Below are positions 34,168 through 43,428 of a stretch of DNA of 64,000 nucleotides, piece by piece. Every line of letters starts with the position of its first letter. Position 1 is the first letter of the stretch. The notes below the pieces were generated by a model that was not told the DNA's origin, made no database searches, and saw only the letters and a program-made list of their open reading frames with translations. The DNA is from Lewinella sp. LCG006 (lineage in GTDB: Bacteria > Bacteroidota > Bacteroidia > Chitinophagales > Saprospiraceae): NCBI RefSeq assembly GCF_040784935.1, contig NZ_CP160680.1:6739802-6803801 (forward strand). The letters are read 5' to 3'. The position numbers and the translations under genes were made by a program.

Positions 34168-36261
34168 ATGGATAATAGTAAACGCAGCACCATCCAGCGG
34201 TTACCCGCAGCTTTTCGTCCGCTAGCTTTTGTGCTCGTAGCTGTCGTTATCAGTTTTTTGTTCCCTGCCGACTTGCGTTTCAAGTACCAATATGAAAAAC
34301 AGCAAACCTGGCGCTATGAAGACCTAGAGGCTCCTTTTGATTTCGCCATCCGCAAGACCGACGATGAGTTGGAGGCAGAGCGCAAAGACGTTGTCCAGCA
34401 TTCTGCCCCCGTTTTTGTGCTGGATGCGACGATTGCACGAGAAAGAAAAACGGCTTTTTCCGACCAGTTTCAACAACAACTGGAGCAAGCAAAAAAAAGC
34501 GAACAGTTCCGGGACGTTCCTCGCCAGCCGCAAAAATACCTCAACTATGGGCTGGCATTTTTGGATCGTATCTTCCAACGCGGGATCATCAAACTAGACG
34601 GTAATCAGCTTGATATTGCCGAAGACCAGATCATTACCGTACTAAGGGGAAACACCTACCAGAACCAGACGCTGGAGAATTTACTTGACCTCCAAGACGC
34701 TACCGAACTCATTACGGACTCTCTACCCTACAGCGGCTTGTCGGAGCCAGAATTTTTACTTCCCCTCCTACAAGAGCAGCTTCAGGCCAATCTTTTTTTT
34801 AGTCGTGATCGTACCCAACAGATGCTTGATGATGCCCTGGGAAAAATTGTCACCTCCAGAGGATTGGTGCAAAAGGGCGAAGTAATCATTACTAAAAACA
34901 GCATCATCACGGAAGACCTTTACCAAACCTTGTACTCTTTCGAGCAGGAATACCAGGATCAGGTCATTTCCAAACGCTCGATTTCCAACATCTTTTTCGG
35001 GTACCTTCTTCTCACTATGCTGGTTTTGGTTTTGTTGGCGCTTTATCTTCGCAAGTTTTCTCCGTTGGTGTACAATCGCCTACCCAAGTTGATTTTCATC
35101 CTGGTCTGGCTCATCATTTTCAGTTACCTCGTTTACCTGATTGAAAATACGGAAGGGCTGAACAGTTACCTGATTCCCTTTTGCATTGTTCCAATTGTAG
35201 TGAAGACCTTTTACAACGAGAGGCTGGCGCTCTTTACGCATATCATTGTGGTATTGCTCACGGGTTTTCTTTTCTCTTTGGGCTTCGAATTTGTTTTCCT
35301 TCAGCTATTGGTGGGCATGGTGGTTGTCCTGAGCAATATCAATACCCGTGACTGGTCAGGCTTCTTTTTCGCCATTTTTTACATTTTTGTTACCTACGCT
35401 ATTGGCTACCTCGGCTTAGCACTTATTCGAGAAAACAGCCTTAGCGTTATCGACTGGTCGATTTATACCTGGCTATTTCTCAATGCTTTTTTGACGCTCC
35501 TTTCTTATCCATTGATCCCTTTATTGGAACGCATCTTCGGTTTTGTGTCCCCTATTACTTTAGTAGAACTGATGGACATGAACCAACCGCTCCTGCGCGA
35601 TCTTGCCCTCAAAGCACCTGGCACCTTGCAACACTCACTCCAGGTAGGCAACCTTGCGGAAACTGCGGCACGCCGCATCGGAGCCGACCCATTATTGGTA
35701 AAAGTCGCTGCACTTTATCATGATATTGGGAAAATCAAAAATCCTACCTTCTTTATTGAAAACCAATCGGGCCGTAATCCTCACGAAGACAAAACACCGC
35801 TGGAAAGCGCCGAAATCATCATCGACCACGTCATTGAGGGTGTGAGAATGGCTAAAAAAGCAGGGCTTCCTCCCCTATTGATCGATTTTATTCGCACCCA
35901 TCACGGGGATACCCGTACAGAATATTTCTATCGTAAACACCTGGACGAGGAAGAGGAAGAAAATGGCCCGAACGAAGAGCCTCAATTTCACTACCCAGGG
36001 CCACGCCCACGCAGCAAAGAAGAGGCGATCTTGATGATTGCCGACTCAATAGAAGCCGCGTGTAAAAGCCTTAAAGATCCCTCTAAGGACGAACTTTATA
36101 ACCTGATCGATAAAATCATCGAGGGCAAATTAAAAACCGGTCAGCTCAAAGATGCCGTACTCAGTTTTCGAGAACTGGAACAATGCCGCCTGGTTTTCCA
36201 ACAGATTATGAAGAGTGTTTACCATGTGAGGGTGGCTTATCCGGAGGAAGAGGAGGAGTAG
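34168..36261 (+). CDS. pgpH: 7TM-HD membrane protein, PgpH-type c-di-AMP phosphodiesterase
   Basis: A 697-residue inner-membrane protein. One N-terminal membrane helix (~15-33) is followed by a ~240-residue extracytoplasmic 7TMR-HDED domain, then seven closely packed membrane helices (~275-480) and a cytosolic HD domain. The HD residues are visible: HSLQVGNLAE, LYHDIGKIKNP (HD plus IG) and IRTHHGDTRTEYFY. In characterised members (Listeria PgpH) this domain hydrolyses c-di-AMP. It is divergent from pyrR and followed by a repeat region. Confidence 0.88.
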   Translation: MDNSKRSTIQRLPAAFRPLAFVLVAVVISFLFPADLRFKYQYEKQQTWRYEDLEAPFDFAIRKTDDELEAERKDVVQHSAPVFVLDATIARERKTAFSDQFQQQLEQAKKSEQFRDVPRQPQKYLNYGLAFLDRIFQRGIIKLDGNQLDIAEDQIITVLRGNTYQNQTLENLLDLQDATELITDSLPYSGLSEPEFLLPLLQEQLQANLFFSRDRTQQMLDDALGKIVTSRGLVQKGEVIITKNSIITEDLYQTLYSFEQEYQDQVISKRSISNIFFGYLLLTMLVLVLLALYLRKFSPLVYNRLPKLIFILVWLIIFSYLVYLIENTEGLNSYLIPFCIVPIVVKTFYNERLALFTHIIVVLLTGFLFSLGFEFVFLQLLVGMVVVLSNINTRDWSGFFFAIFYIFVTYAIGYLGLALIRENSLSVIDWSIYTWLFLNAFLTLLSYPLIPLLERIFGFVSPITLVELMDMNQPLLRDLALKAPGTLQHSLQVGNLAETAARRIGADPLLVKVAALYHDIGKIKNPTFFIENQSGRNPHEDKTPLESAEIIIDHVIEGVRMAKKAGLPPLLIDFIRTHHGDTRTEYFYRKHLDEEEEENGPNEEPQFHYPGPRPRSKEEAILMIADSIEAACKSLKDPSKDELYNLIDKIIEGKLKTGQLKDAVLSFRELEQCRLVFQQIMKSVYHVRVAYPEEEEE

Positions 36262-36264
36262 GAA

Positions 36265-36392
36265 AAGTCGGAAGTCGGAAGTACACCAGGACACACGCAA
36301 CCCTTTCAGAAATAGTCCTGAAAGGACGACATATACTGGCGTGGGACGCAAGTCCTACGCTCTAATAAAGTCGGAAGTCGGAAAGCGGAAGT
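36265..36392. repeat. two hairpins framed by direct repeats of AAGTCGGAAGTCGGAA
   Basis: AAGTCGGAAGTCGGAAGT at 36265-36282 recurs at 36368-36383 (AAGTCGGAAGTCGGAA, with AGCGGAAGT following). Between them lie a perfect hairpin (CCTTTCAG / CTGAAAGG, 8-base loop) and a near-perfect one (GCGTGGGAC gcaa GTCCTACGC). The same 18-mer, inverted, lies at 49578-49595 where the IS1634-like element inserted. It looks like a dispersed palindromic-repeat family of this genome. Confidence 0.65.
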
Positions 36393-36397
36393 AAACA

Positions 36398-36841
36398 CTA
36401 TAACCAATATATTTCCTGATTTAATGCTATTGCACTTTCCAATAAGGAAATAAATTGATCCAATCGGTGATGAAATTTTTCCTCCTCCCTAGTCTTTAAA
36501 TCTTCAATTTCTTCTATTGCTTTCTTTTTGTCATACTCGCTAGAGACATATTCATCGTGACTTGGTAGAAACAAATCCAGATTCGGATATTTATGCTCAT
36601 ACTTCTTCTTTAAGTAGGATTTCCATCCGATAACAGATTGCGACATTGAAAATTCAAGAGCAATCATGTCGTGCTCACAAAATTTCCACAAATCATAGCT
36701 TTTTTCTAATGCTGTATCTGATGAATAATCAGGTTTTATATCGAGGATTCCATTTCTGACATGCAATTTCGCAATAAATGGCGGCGTATTTATTTGCTTA
36801 TTTTTGAGACAATTACAAGGAACGTATACAGCGAAACTCAC
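36398..36841 (-). CDS. hypothetical protein, AT-rich
   Basis: A 147-residue cytosolic protein with no signal peptide. It contains three cysteines within a CNC and later KFCEHD context, and a Lys/Glu-rich C-terminal third (KKKAIEEIEDLKTREEEKF) predicted as a long coiled coil. The DNA is distinctly more AT-rich than its neighbours, and it sits beside a repeat element. I do not recognise a family; acquired accessory gene is a reasonable guess. Confidence 0.5.
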   Translation of the reverse strand: MSFAVYVPCNCLKNKQINTPPFIAKLHVRNGILDIKPDYSSDTALEKSYDLWKFCEHDMIALEFSMSQSVIGWKSYLKKKYEHKYPNLDLFLPSHDEYVSSEYDKKKAIEEIEDLKTREEEKFHHRLDQFISLLESAIALNQEIYWL

Positions 36842-36874
36842 TGCTTGTCTAATTTTCTCAGGCAGTTTTTCTCT

Positions 36875-37042
36875 CTAGTAATTTCCACCAAACTTCCTAC
36901 ACACAATCACCCTCCCCTCCTTATAAGGGCAATTCCGGCAATCGTTGCCACAGCAATAGCCACGTTGTTGGAGGAAATAGGCCGTCAGGACCATTAATCC
37001 GTTTTCCAGATAATAATCACGGCCTTCTACCAATGAGGACAT
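36875..37042 (-). CDS. DUF5522-type small Cys-rich protein
   Basis: A 55-residue ORF (ATG at 37042, TAG at 36875). It reads ...DYYLENGLMVLTAYFLQQRG then YCCGNDCRNCPY and ends with a basic tail. The R-G-Y-C-C-G-N-x-C-R-x-C-P-Y pattern is characteristic of the DUF5522 family, whose four cysteines probably bind a metal. Its role is unknown. It lies 11 bases downstream of the DUF6580 gene on the same strand, so the two are likely one transcript. Confidence 0.8.
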   Translation of the reverse strand: MSSLVEGRDYYLENGLMVLTAYFLQQRGYCCGNDCRNCPYKEGRVIVCRKFGGNY

Positions 37043-37053
37043 AAGGGGGATGC

Positions 37054-37605
37054 TTAAGCCAGCAATGCTGGATACTGCTGACGAAACCAGGCGTAAGCAC
37101 CAAAGATCACACCGCAGTAAAACAGGTCACCAGCTACCGTACTCCAGAAAAAAGGAATACCTGCAACAATCGCCGCTACAAAACCCGTAAAATCTTTGGT
37201 GTACAAAGGAGAAACCTGCCAAGAGGCGGCATTGGTTAAAAGGAAGAAAACAATTGAGGCGGTAAGGCTAGCCGTTATCACATTCCCGGTGTTTACCCGG
37301 TCTCTCAACCACCAACCGATACCCAGGATCATGGCAAAAGCGACATAGACAAAAGGACTGATTTTCCAAACAAAGCTTTCGTAGAAATCAGCATATACGA
37401 TGTTGTTGATAAACAGGTCGCTTAGGTAAAGCGCAACGATAGGAACCAACAACGCCTGCCACTTATCTTTCAGTTGCGAAGCACCGAATAATGCTACTGC
37501 TCCCAAGGCTGTAAAGTTTGGATAATGAGGAATGATCCGGCTCAAAACAGCGAAAAGGATCAATACAGTGGCCAGAATTAAACTTTTGGAGGGCTGATTA
37601 TTCAT
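37054..37605 (-). CDS. DUF6580-type integral membrane protein (putative transporter)
   Basis: From the ATG at 37605 (MNNQPSKSLILATVLILFAV) the protein has 183 residues and about five membrane helices. RIIPHYPNFTALGAVALFGA and the SDLFINNIVY segment are characteristic of the family, which resembles small-molecule or vitamin transport membrane components. The ORF continues 63 codons upstream, but that part is charged, unconserved in look and includes the predicted promoter, so I reject it. The substrate is unknown; I see no riboswitch upstream. Confidence 0.75.
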   Translation of the reverse strand: MNNQPSKSLILATVLILFAVLSRIIPHYPNFTALGAVALFGASQLKDKWQALLVPIVALYLSDLFINNIVYADFYESFVWKISPFVYVAFAMILGIGWWLRDRVNTGNVITASLTASIVFFLLTNAASWQVSPLYTKDFTGFVAAIVAGIPFFWSTVAGDLFYCGVIFGAYAWFRQQYPALLA

Positions 37606-37633
37606 AATACTAAGCATACAAAATGGTTCGGGG

Positions 37634-37641
37634 CAAAGATA
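37634..37641 (-). promoter_or_regulatory. -7 promoter box of the DUF6580 gene (TATCTTTG)
   Basis: TATCTTTG on the minus strand, 28 bases upstream of the ATG at 37605. No strong -33 TTTG. Its position supports the short start. Confidence 0.4.
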
Positions 37642-37850
37642 CTGGATTCTATGACAATTTTTGTGCTTGAAGTCCATCGAAAACAAAAATAAGCCCTCTA
37701 GACGGGTCGCTCGGGATGTTCGTTTAAGCCCAGTGATTAAAATCGCCACAGAAAAGCACACCTCAAAGCGAGCATGAAAAATGAGGTGATCCAATTTGTT
37801 TTAGCTGGATTACTTAAAGTCTTCCTGTAAAAATACTAAAATGAAAAGTT

Positions 37851-37858
37851 TACCTTTG
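37851..37858 (+). promoter_or_regulatory. -7 promoter box of the solute-binding protein gene (TACCTTTG)
   Basis: TACCTTTG, 49 bases upstream of the ATG at 37908, in the ~300-base divergent gap. Apart from this box and the minus-strand box at 37634 I see nothing else in the gap. Confidence 0.4.
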
Positions 37859-37907
37859 CCCTGGCTAAAGAATTTCTAAAAACGCATTCCGGCACATCGT
37901 GAATTCT

Positions 37908-38951
37908 ATGAAAAATGTTTTTCTCTTACTCCTTGTTTACTGTCTGTTTACTGCTTGCAAGCCAGAAACGGCAACCAATACGCCACCTGTACAAACGGGC
38001 CCTAACCCCGACAATATATCCTTGATATCTCACCGCTATTTAGTTCAGGACCAACAGTTGCTGAATACCTTCCGAGTGAGGGCTAATAAGGCGGTAGACG
38101 TCTATATCAACGAAGGCAAAGACGTGGTGAAGATGGCGCAGACAGGCCAAATAAAAGGCGATGTAGTACTGCTGGAAGATCTCTACCATGCCCATCTGTT
38201 GAAGAAAGCAGGTGTTTTATCCCCTTATAATGCAGGTACTTTTGGCGATTTTGTTCCCTCTCGTTACGTCGATAACGAAGGTTACTGGGGAGGCGTAACA
38301 CGTTGGACAATGAGCTTTGTTTACCGTGCAGACAAAGTCGACTTGATGCAAATGCGTAAGTACGGTGGCATCCTGGATCCTCGCTACAAAGGCCGTGTAG
38401 CGATGGCCCACCCCGACAGCAGCGGCCTCATCAGTATGGTCGCAAGCATGATTGCCGCTCATGGGGAAGAACCCGCACAAATTTATCTGGAAACACTCAA
38501 AAAGAACCTTTCCAGCGCCCCCAAAGGAGGTGATTGGGAGGCAATTTCCGCCGTCCTGCGTGGCGATGCTGATATTGCCCTGGTCAATGGTTCCAAGTTT
38601 CTCCGCTATCAACATTCTGGTAATCCTGAGATGTTTAAAGCCCTTTCGGAACTGGAGATGGAAATTCCTACCGACAATGAGGAGAACAATTATTACAACA
38701 TCTCCACCATGAGTATTTTAAACAATGCTCCTTACCGCAATTATGCTATCAATCTTGTGGAATTCTTTACGATCGAAGAAAACCAGGGCATCTTTTCCGA
38801 AGCCTACTTTGAGTTTCCTGTTAACGTTTTTTCACCCTCTGGAGAATTATTGAACAATACTTTCAACCTACCCCAAGGGAAGATCACCTCAGAAATGACA
38901 GAAAATCAACTAGATAAGGCTGCTGATATGGTTCATCAGATTTTCCGCTAG
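37908..38951 (+). CDS. iron-type ABC transporter solute-binding lipoprotein
   Basis: A 347-residue lipoprotein (MKNVFLLLLVYCLFTAC, Cys17). I prefer this ATG over the GTG three codons upstream because it leads directly into the signal peptide. The fold pattern is that of FbpA/FutA ferric-binding proteins: GDVVLLEDLYHAHLLKKAG, YWGGVTRWTMSFVYRADKV, YKGRVAMAHPDSSGLI, DADIALVNGSKF and a C-terminal NLPQGKITSEM. The permease and ATPase genes are not adjacent, which is unusual. Ferric iron is the likely ligand by family only. Confidence 0.8.
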   Translation: MKNVFLLLLVYCLFTACKPETATNTPPVQTGPNPDNISLISHRYLVQDQQLLNTFRVRANKAVDVYINEGKDVVKMAQTGQIKGDVVLLEDLYHAHLLKKAGVLSPYNAGTFGDFVPSRYVDNEGYWGGVTRWTMSFVYRADKVDLMQMRKYGGILDPRYKGRVAMAHPDSSGLISMVASMIAAHGEEPAQIYLETLKKNLSSAPKGGDWEAISAVLRGDADIALVNGSKFLRYQHSGNPEMFKALSELEMEIPTDNEENNYYNISTMSILNNAPYRNYAINLVEFFTIEENQGIFSEAYFEFPVNVFSPSGELLNNTFNLPQGKITSEMTENQLDKAADMVHQIFR

Positions 38952-39032
38952 TCACTTTTTCCTCGTCTGTCCTCTTTAGGACGTATTAAAAAGCATTTTT
39001 AAACGTTAAGGTAAAAAAGCAACACAATAAAT

Positions 39033-40895
39033 ATGGGCTTTATAAGACTACTCTACTCTTCTCTTTTTATTCTCCTTGGTTCTTCTCTACTCTTCGCACA
39101 GTCTAACTACTGGCAACAGGCCGTCAAGTATAACATGGACATAGACTTTGATGTTAGCAAACATCAATTCACTGGAGATCAGACCATTATCTACACCAAC
39201 AATTCTCCGGATACTTTAACACGCGTTTTTTACCATCTTTACTTTAATGCTTTTCAGCCAGGCAGTATGATGGATACGCGCTCCCGAACCATTCGGGATG
39301 CAGATTCCAGGGTAGCTGACCGTATCAGTAGTCTTAAACCCAATGAAATTGGCTACCAGGAGGTAGCATCCCTCACCCAGGATGGCAGCCCTACTTCTTA
39401 TGAAGTGGCAGGAACCATCCTCGAAGTAAATCTTCCCAAGCCTATTCTTCCGGGAGCTAGTACCGAATTGAAAATGAAATTCCGCGCTCAGGTTCCTCTG
39501 CAAATCCGGCGCTCGGGCCGCGACAATCGCGAAGGCATATCCTACTCTATGGCGCAGTGGTATCCTAAACTAGCGGAATACGATTACCAGGGCTGGCACG
39601 CCAATCCGTATGTAGCTCGCGAATTTCACGGTGTATGGGGTGACTTTGATGTCAACATTACCATTGATAAAGATTACCTCATTGGAGGTACTGGATATTT
39701 ACAAAACAAGGAAGAAATAGGCGGCACTTATAATGACGGGAAACCGGGTACCGCAACAGGTAAAACACGCACCTACCGCTTTTCAGCTCCGATGGTGCAT
39801 GATTTTATGTGGGCTGCCGACCCTGATTACAAGCACACTACCCTCACCCGCGCTGACGGAAATGTTCTCCACTTCTTCTACCAGGAAGGCGATGCGACCA
39901 CCACCAACTGGGAGCTTCTTCCAGGCATTATGGACAAAGCTTTTGATTTTATCAATGCCAATTACGGTTACTATCCCTATAAAAAATATTCCTTTATTCA
40001 AGGAGGTGATGGAGGTATGGAATACCCTATGGGTACGCTGATCACCGGCGAGCGCAGCCTCAATAGCCTGGTGGGTGTTTCGGTGCACGAGTTGATGCAC
40101 TCTTGGTACCAAATGGTATTGGCTACCAATGAAAGCCTTTACGCCTGGATGGACGAAGGATTTACCAGCTACGCCTCCGACGAGGTGATGAACTACCTGC
40201 GCCAGCAAGGCTTGATCCAGGGAGATGCCGTTGCTGATCCTCACTTGGGCGATGTCACGGGCTTCCTCAATTTTGTTCAATCAGGCATGGAAGAACCTTT
40301 GAGTATTCACGCCGATCACTTTTCTACCAATGCCGCTTATGGCGTAGGTTCTTACGTAAAAGGCTCCCTCTTTTTGTACCAATTACAGTACATTTTAGGT
40401 CAAGAAACTTTCAAAGCGGGTTTATTGCGTTACTTCAATACCTGGAAATTCAAGCATCCTAACCCTAATGACATGATCAGGGTCATGGAAAAAACATCAG
40501 GTTTAGAATTGGATTGGTTCAAGGAGTACTTTGTGTATACGACTCGCTTGCCTAATTATGGTGTGGAAAGTGTAGCCGAAGGAGACAAGAAAAAAACAAC
40601 CGTTATTGCCTTGAAGAACTCAGGGACAATGCCTATGCCCGTAGATGTCACCGTGACGATGACCAATGGGGATAAGGCTTACTACACTATTCCACTCGGT
40701 ATCATGCGTGGTGCTAAACAGGCAGAAGGCGGAAAAACCTATCAGGTTGCTCCCGATTGGCCGTGGACTAACCCAACTTACGAGCTGACCCTTGATACCC
40801 CTGTTAAGCAGATTCGTTCCGTTGAAATAGATGACAGCCGTAGAATGTTGGACACTGACCGGTCCGATAACATCTGGCAAGCAGATAGCAAGTAG
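39033..40895 (+). CDS. M1-family zinc metallopeptidase (aminopeptidase)
   Basis: A 620-residue secreted peptidase (signal peptide to ~residue 23, LLFAQSNYW). The zinc site is intact: VSVHELMHSWYQ (HExxH) with the third ligand in AWMDEGFTSYAS 18 residues on, and the substrate-binding GGMEYPMGTLI stands in the GxMEN position. There is an N-terminal beta-saddle domain and a C-terminal part with helical and beta segments. It probably trims exported or environmental peptides, as the S46 peptidase does. It is monocistronic. Confidence 0.88.
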   Translation: MGFIRLLYSSLFILLGSSLLFAQSNYWQQAVKYNMDIDFDVSKHQFTGDQTIIYTNNSPDTLTRVFYHLYFNAFQPGSMMDTRSRTIRDADSRVADRISSLKPNEIGYQEVASLTQDGSPTSYEVAGTILEVNLPKPILPGASTELKMKFRAQVPLQIRRSGRDNREGISYSMAQWYPKLAEYDYQGWHANPYVAREFHGVWGDFDVNITIDKDYLIGGTGYLQNKEEIGGTYNDGKPGTATGKTRTYRFSAPMVHDFMWAADPDYKHTTLTRADGNVLHFFYQEGDATTTNWELLPGIMDKAFDFINANYGYYPYKKYSFIQGGDGGMEYPMGTLITGERSLNSLVGVSVHELMHSWYQMVLATNESLYAWMDEGFTSYASDEVMNYLRQQGLIQGDAVADPHLGDVTGFLNFVQSGMEEPLSIHADHFSTNAAYGVGSYVKGSLFLYQLQYILGQETFKAGLLRYFNTWKFKHPNPNDMIRVMEKTSGLELDWFKEYFVYTTRLPNYGVESVAEGDKKKTTVIALKNSGTMPMPVDVTVTMTNGDKAYYTIPLGIMRGAKQAEGGKTYQVAPDWPWTNPTYELTLDTPVKQIRSVEIDDSRRMLDTDRSDNIWQADSK

Positions 40896-41017
40896 ATACA
40901 CTGTTATCCCTTGCACCTCCCAAAAGCTAGTTAAGCGAAAAGAGGACCATGGTGGAATTGCCCAACCGGAATCCTCTTTTTCAAATTTCCTCAGCAACTA
41001 TCGTACAAAGCCAAGGC

Positions 41018-42229
41018 ATGAAGATTCTACTACTCTGCAAAAAATTCCCATATCCGCTCAAAGACGGAGAATCTATTGCGGTGCATACCCTTAGCAGTGC
41101 GCTCAGTGACTTAGGTTGCGAGGTTAGCTTGCTAGCGATGAATACCAGCAAACATTTTTATAAATCAAACACTTATCCTCCAGAAGCCAGCCATTTTAAG
41201 ACCATAAGAACTGTTGCTGTTGATAATCAACTCAAGGCTAGTGCGGCTTTTTTCAATCTCTTTTCTGACGAATCCTATCATATCTCCCGCTTTGTATCTC
41301 CTGCTTTCGACCGAACCCTGGCGGAAATGTTGCAAGCTGAAAATTATGATATCGTTCAATTAGAAACCCTGTATCTCGCTCCGTATATTCCTACGATCAA
41401 AGCCAAATCTCAGGCTCTGATTAGTATGCGTGCACACAATGTAGAACACGAAATTTGGGAGCGTATCACCAGTCATACTACCAACGGTCTAAAACGGTGG
41501 TACCTTCGGCACCTGACCAAAAAATTGCGTCGTTTTGAGACCCAGGCCTTGCACCATTACGATATCCTGTTACCCATCACCGAAAGAGACCTGCGCTATT
41601 TCCGAAACCTTGGCAGTCAGACTCCAGCAGTCGTAACACCGATCGGCATTTCTGCGGAAAAATTCGTCCAGGCAGAACCTATTCATTATAAAACGCCTAG
41701 CATCTCTTTTATTGGAAGCCTCGACTGGATGCCCAACCTGGAAGGTTTGGAATGGTTTATTCAGCGCGTTTGGCCGATGATCCTCAAAGAATTTCCACAA
41801 ATCGAACTTCATATAGCCGGAAGAAATACACCAAAATCACTGCTTCAATTAAAGAAAACCAACATTTTTGTCCACGGCGAAGTGCCTGATTCGGCTGCTT
41901 TTATCAATCAACACCCAATGATGATCGTACCCCTGCTCTCGGGCAGTGGTATGCGGGCAAAAATTCTTGAAGGCATGGCGCTGGGTAAGGCTGTCATTTC
42001 CACCAGCATTGGCCTGGAAGGAATCAGTGCTACCCACCGGGAAGACGTCTTGATCGCAAATACCCCCGATCAATATGTTGAGAATCTCCGTTATGCACTA
42101 GCTTCTGAACAACGCTTAAGCGAGATTGGCCAACAAGCCCAACGATTTGTGTGCGAAGCCTACGAAAGCCTCAACATCGCAAATCGAGTGATGGAGGCCT
42201 ATACTAATCACCTGGTGGAGACCGTGTAA
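41018..42229 (+). CDS. glycosyltransferase, GT4 type (GT-B fold)
   Basis: Starts at the ATG at 41018 (MKILLLCKKFPYPLKDGES), which is the usual GT-B beginning; the ORF's upstream 23 codons are not conserved in character. The 403-residue protein has the N-terminal Rossmann half, an HNVEHEIWERI segment and the C-terminal donor-binding half with ISFIGSLDWMPNLEGLEWF, VPLLSGSGMRAKILEGMALGKAV (E-x7-E region). It belongs to a three-gene set with the GT2 gene (4-base overlap) and ribBA. The acceptor, probably a cell-surface glycan, is unknown. Confidence 0.85.
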   Translation: MKILLLCKKFPYPLKDGESIAVHTLSSALSDLGCEVSLLAMNTSKHFYKSNTYPPEASHFKTIRTVAVDNQLKASAAFFNLFSDESYHISRFVSPAFDRTLAEMLQAENYDIVQLETLYLAPYIPTIKAKSQALISMRAHNVEHEIWERITSHTTNGLKRWYLRHLTKKLRRFETQALHHYDILLPITERDLRYFRNLGSQTPAVVTPIGISAEKFVQAEPIHYKTPSISFIGSLDWMPNLEGLEWFIQRVWPMILKEFPQIELHIAGRNTPKSLLQLKKTNIFVHGEVPDSAAFINQHPMMIVPLLSGSGMRAKILEGMALGKAVISTSIGLEGISATHREDVLIANTPDQYVENLRYALASEQRLSEIGQQAQRFVCEAYESLNIANRVMEAYTNHLVETV

Positions 42230-43428
42230 TGCTTATGTCGCTGTTGCTACAATGGTTATTCTGGTCGAGCCTCTTCGCGCTCTTGTATACCTACCTGATT
42301 TATCCTGCTACTTTGTCTATCCTGGCAAAAGGGAAACAACTGGATACACAGCAGTACGACAACTCCGATCAATTCCCTCAGGTATCCGTACTGATGGCCG
42401 TTCACAACGAGGAGGCCGTCATCGAGGAAAAACTCAATAGCCTTATCGGGCAAGCTTATCCTGTGGGAAAAATTAATATTTTCATCGGCTCCGACAACTC
42501 TGGAGATCGTACCAATGAGATCATTAGCACATTTGCCAAACAACATCCACACCTGCATTTTTTTCCTTTTCCCAAACGCCAGGGAAAACCCGGTGTCATC
42601 AATCAATTGGCAGCAACAGCAATTTCTCATTTTCCAGCGTCGGCAGCTCATGTATTTGTTATTACCGATGCCAGTGTGATGATGAGCCCGGAAGTATGTG
42701 CTGCTTTGGTCAAACACTTTAAACATCCAGATTTGGCGATTGTCGATGCCCAAATGCTCCATACAGGCATTCAGGAGGTAGATATTTCTGGATCAGAGGA
42801 CAGCTACATTTCCTGGGAAGGGCGCCTAAAGTATTATGAGGGAGTGCTGTGGAAAAAAATGATCGGTCCATTTGGTGGATGTTATGCACTACGGTCCGAC
42901 TTTTTTGTGCCTGTTCCCGACAACTTTTTGGTCGATGACTTTTACATTACGTTGCAAGCTTTTCGGCGGGGAGGCCTTGCTATTAAAGAACCTGGAGCAC
43001 TGTGCTATGAACCTGTTGGCCACGAGTTAAAGGAAGAATTTCGGCGCAAAGCCAGAATTTCGGCGGGTAACCTCCAAAACATGTTTTCCTTCGTTGATTT
43101 GTGGCTCCCTCCTTTCGGATTACCCAACTTTCCTTTCTTTTCTCACAAAATACTGCGGTGGCTTGGGCCAATATGGTTAATTTTGCTCTGGCTTACGGCG
43201 GGATTATTGTCTCACAACCAATTTTATGCCTTGCTGTTTGTACTAATAACCGCCCTGTATACACTTACACCACTCCTTGATGAAGGACTCAAAAAGTGGA
43301 ACAAACATTGGGCATTATTGCGCAACGTTCGCTATTTCCTAACCATGAACCTGGCCTTATTGGCTGGATATTTACGCTATGTTAAAGGTATCAAATCCAA
43401 TGTCTGGCAACCACCCAAACGACAATAG
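42229..43428 (+). CDS. membrane glycosyltransferase, GT2 family
   Basis: A 399-residue protein with one N-terminal membrane helix and three or four near the C-terminus (~300-385). The GT-A core has VSVLMAVHNEEAVIEEKLNSL, IGSDNSGDRTNEII (nucleotide-sugar DxD-type region), VITDASVMM and DDFYITLQAFRRGG followed by the FRRKARISAG element (Q/RxxRW-like). It is likely to add sugars at the cytoplasmic face for an exported polysaccharide. The start ATG overlaps the stop of the GT4 gene; a second ATG lies two codons later. Confidence 0.85.
   Translation: MLMSLLLQWLFWSSLFALLYTYLIYPATLSILAKGKQLDTQQYDNSDQFPQVSVLMAVHNEEAVIEEKLNSLIGQAYPVGKINIFIGSDNSGDRTNEIISTFAKQHPHLHFFPFPKRQGKPGVINQLAATAISHFPASAAHVFVITDASVMMSPEVCAALVKHFKHPDLAIVDAQMLHTGIQEVDISGSEDSYISWEGRLKYYEGVLWKKMIGPFGGCYALRSDFFVPVPDNFLVDDFYITLQAFRRGGLAIKEPGALCYEPVGHELKEEFRRKARISAGNLQNMFSFVDLWLPPFGLPNFPFFSHKILRWLGPIWLILLWLTAGLLSHNQFYALLFVLITALYTLTPLLDEGLKKWNKHWALLRNVRYFLTMNLALLAGYLRYVKGIKSNVWQPPKRQ

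Noticed and set aside
37606-37898. riboswitch upstream of the DUF6580 gene
   Set aside because: I found no cobalamin-, thiamine- or FMN-type conserved core; only two promoter boxes are visible.
43379-43399. earlier ATG for the ribBA-like gene
   Set aside because: It only lengthens the overlap with the glycosyltransferase; RibB proteins begin close to the chosen ATG.
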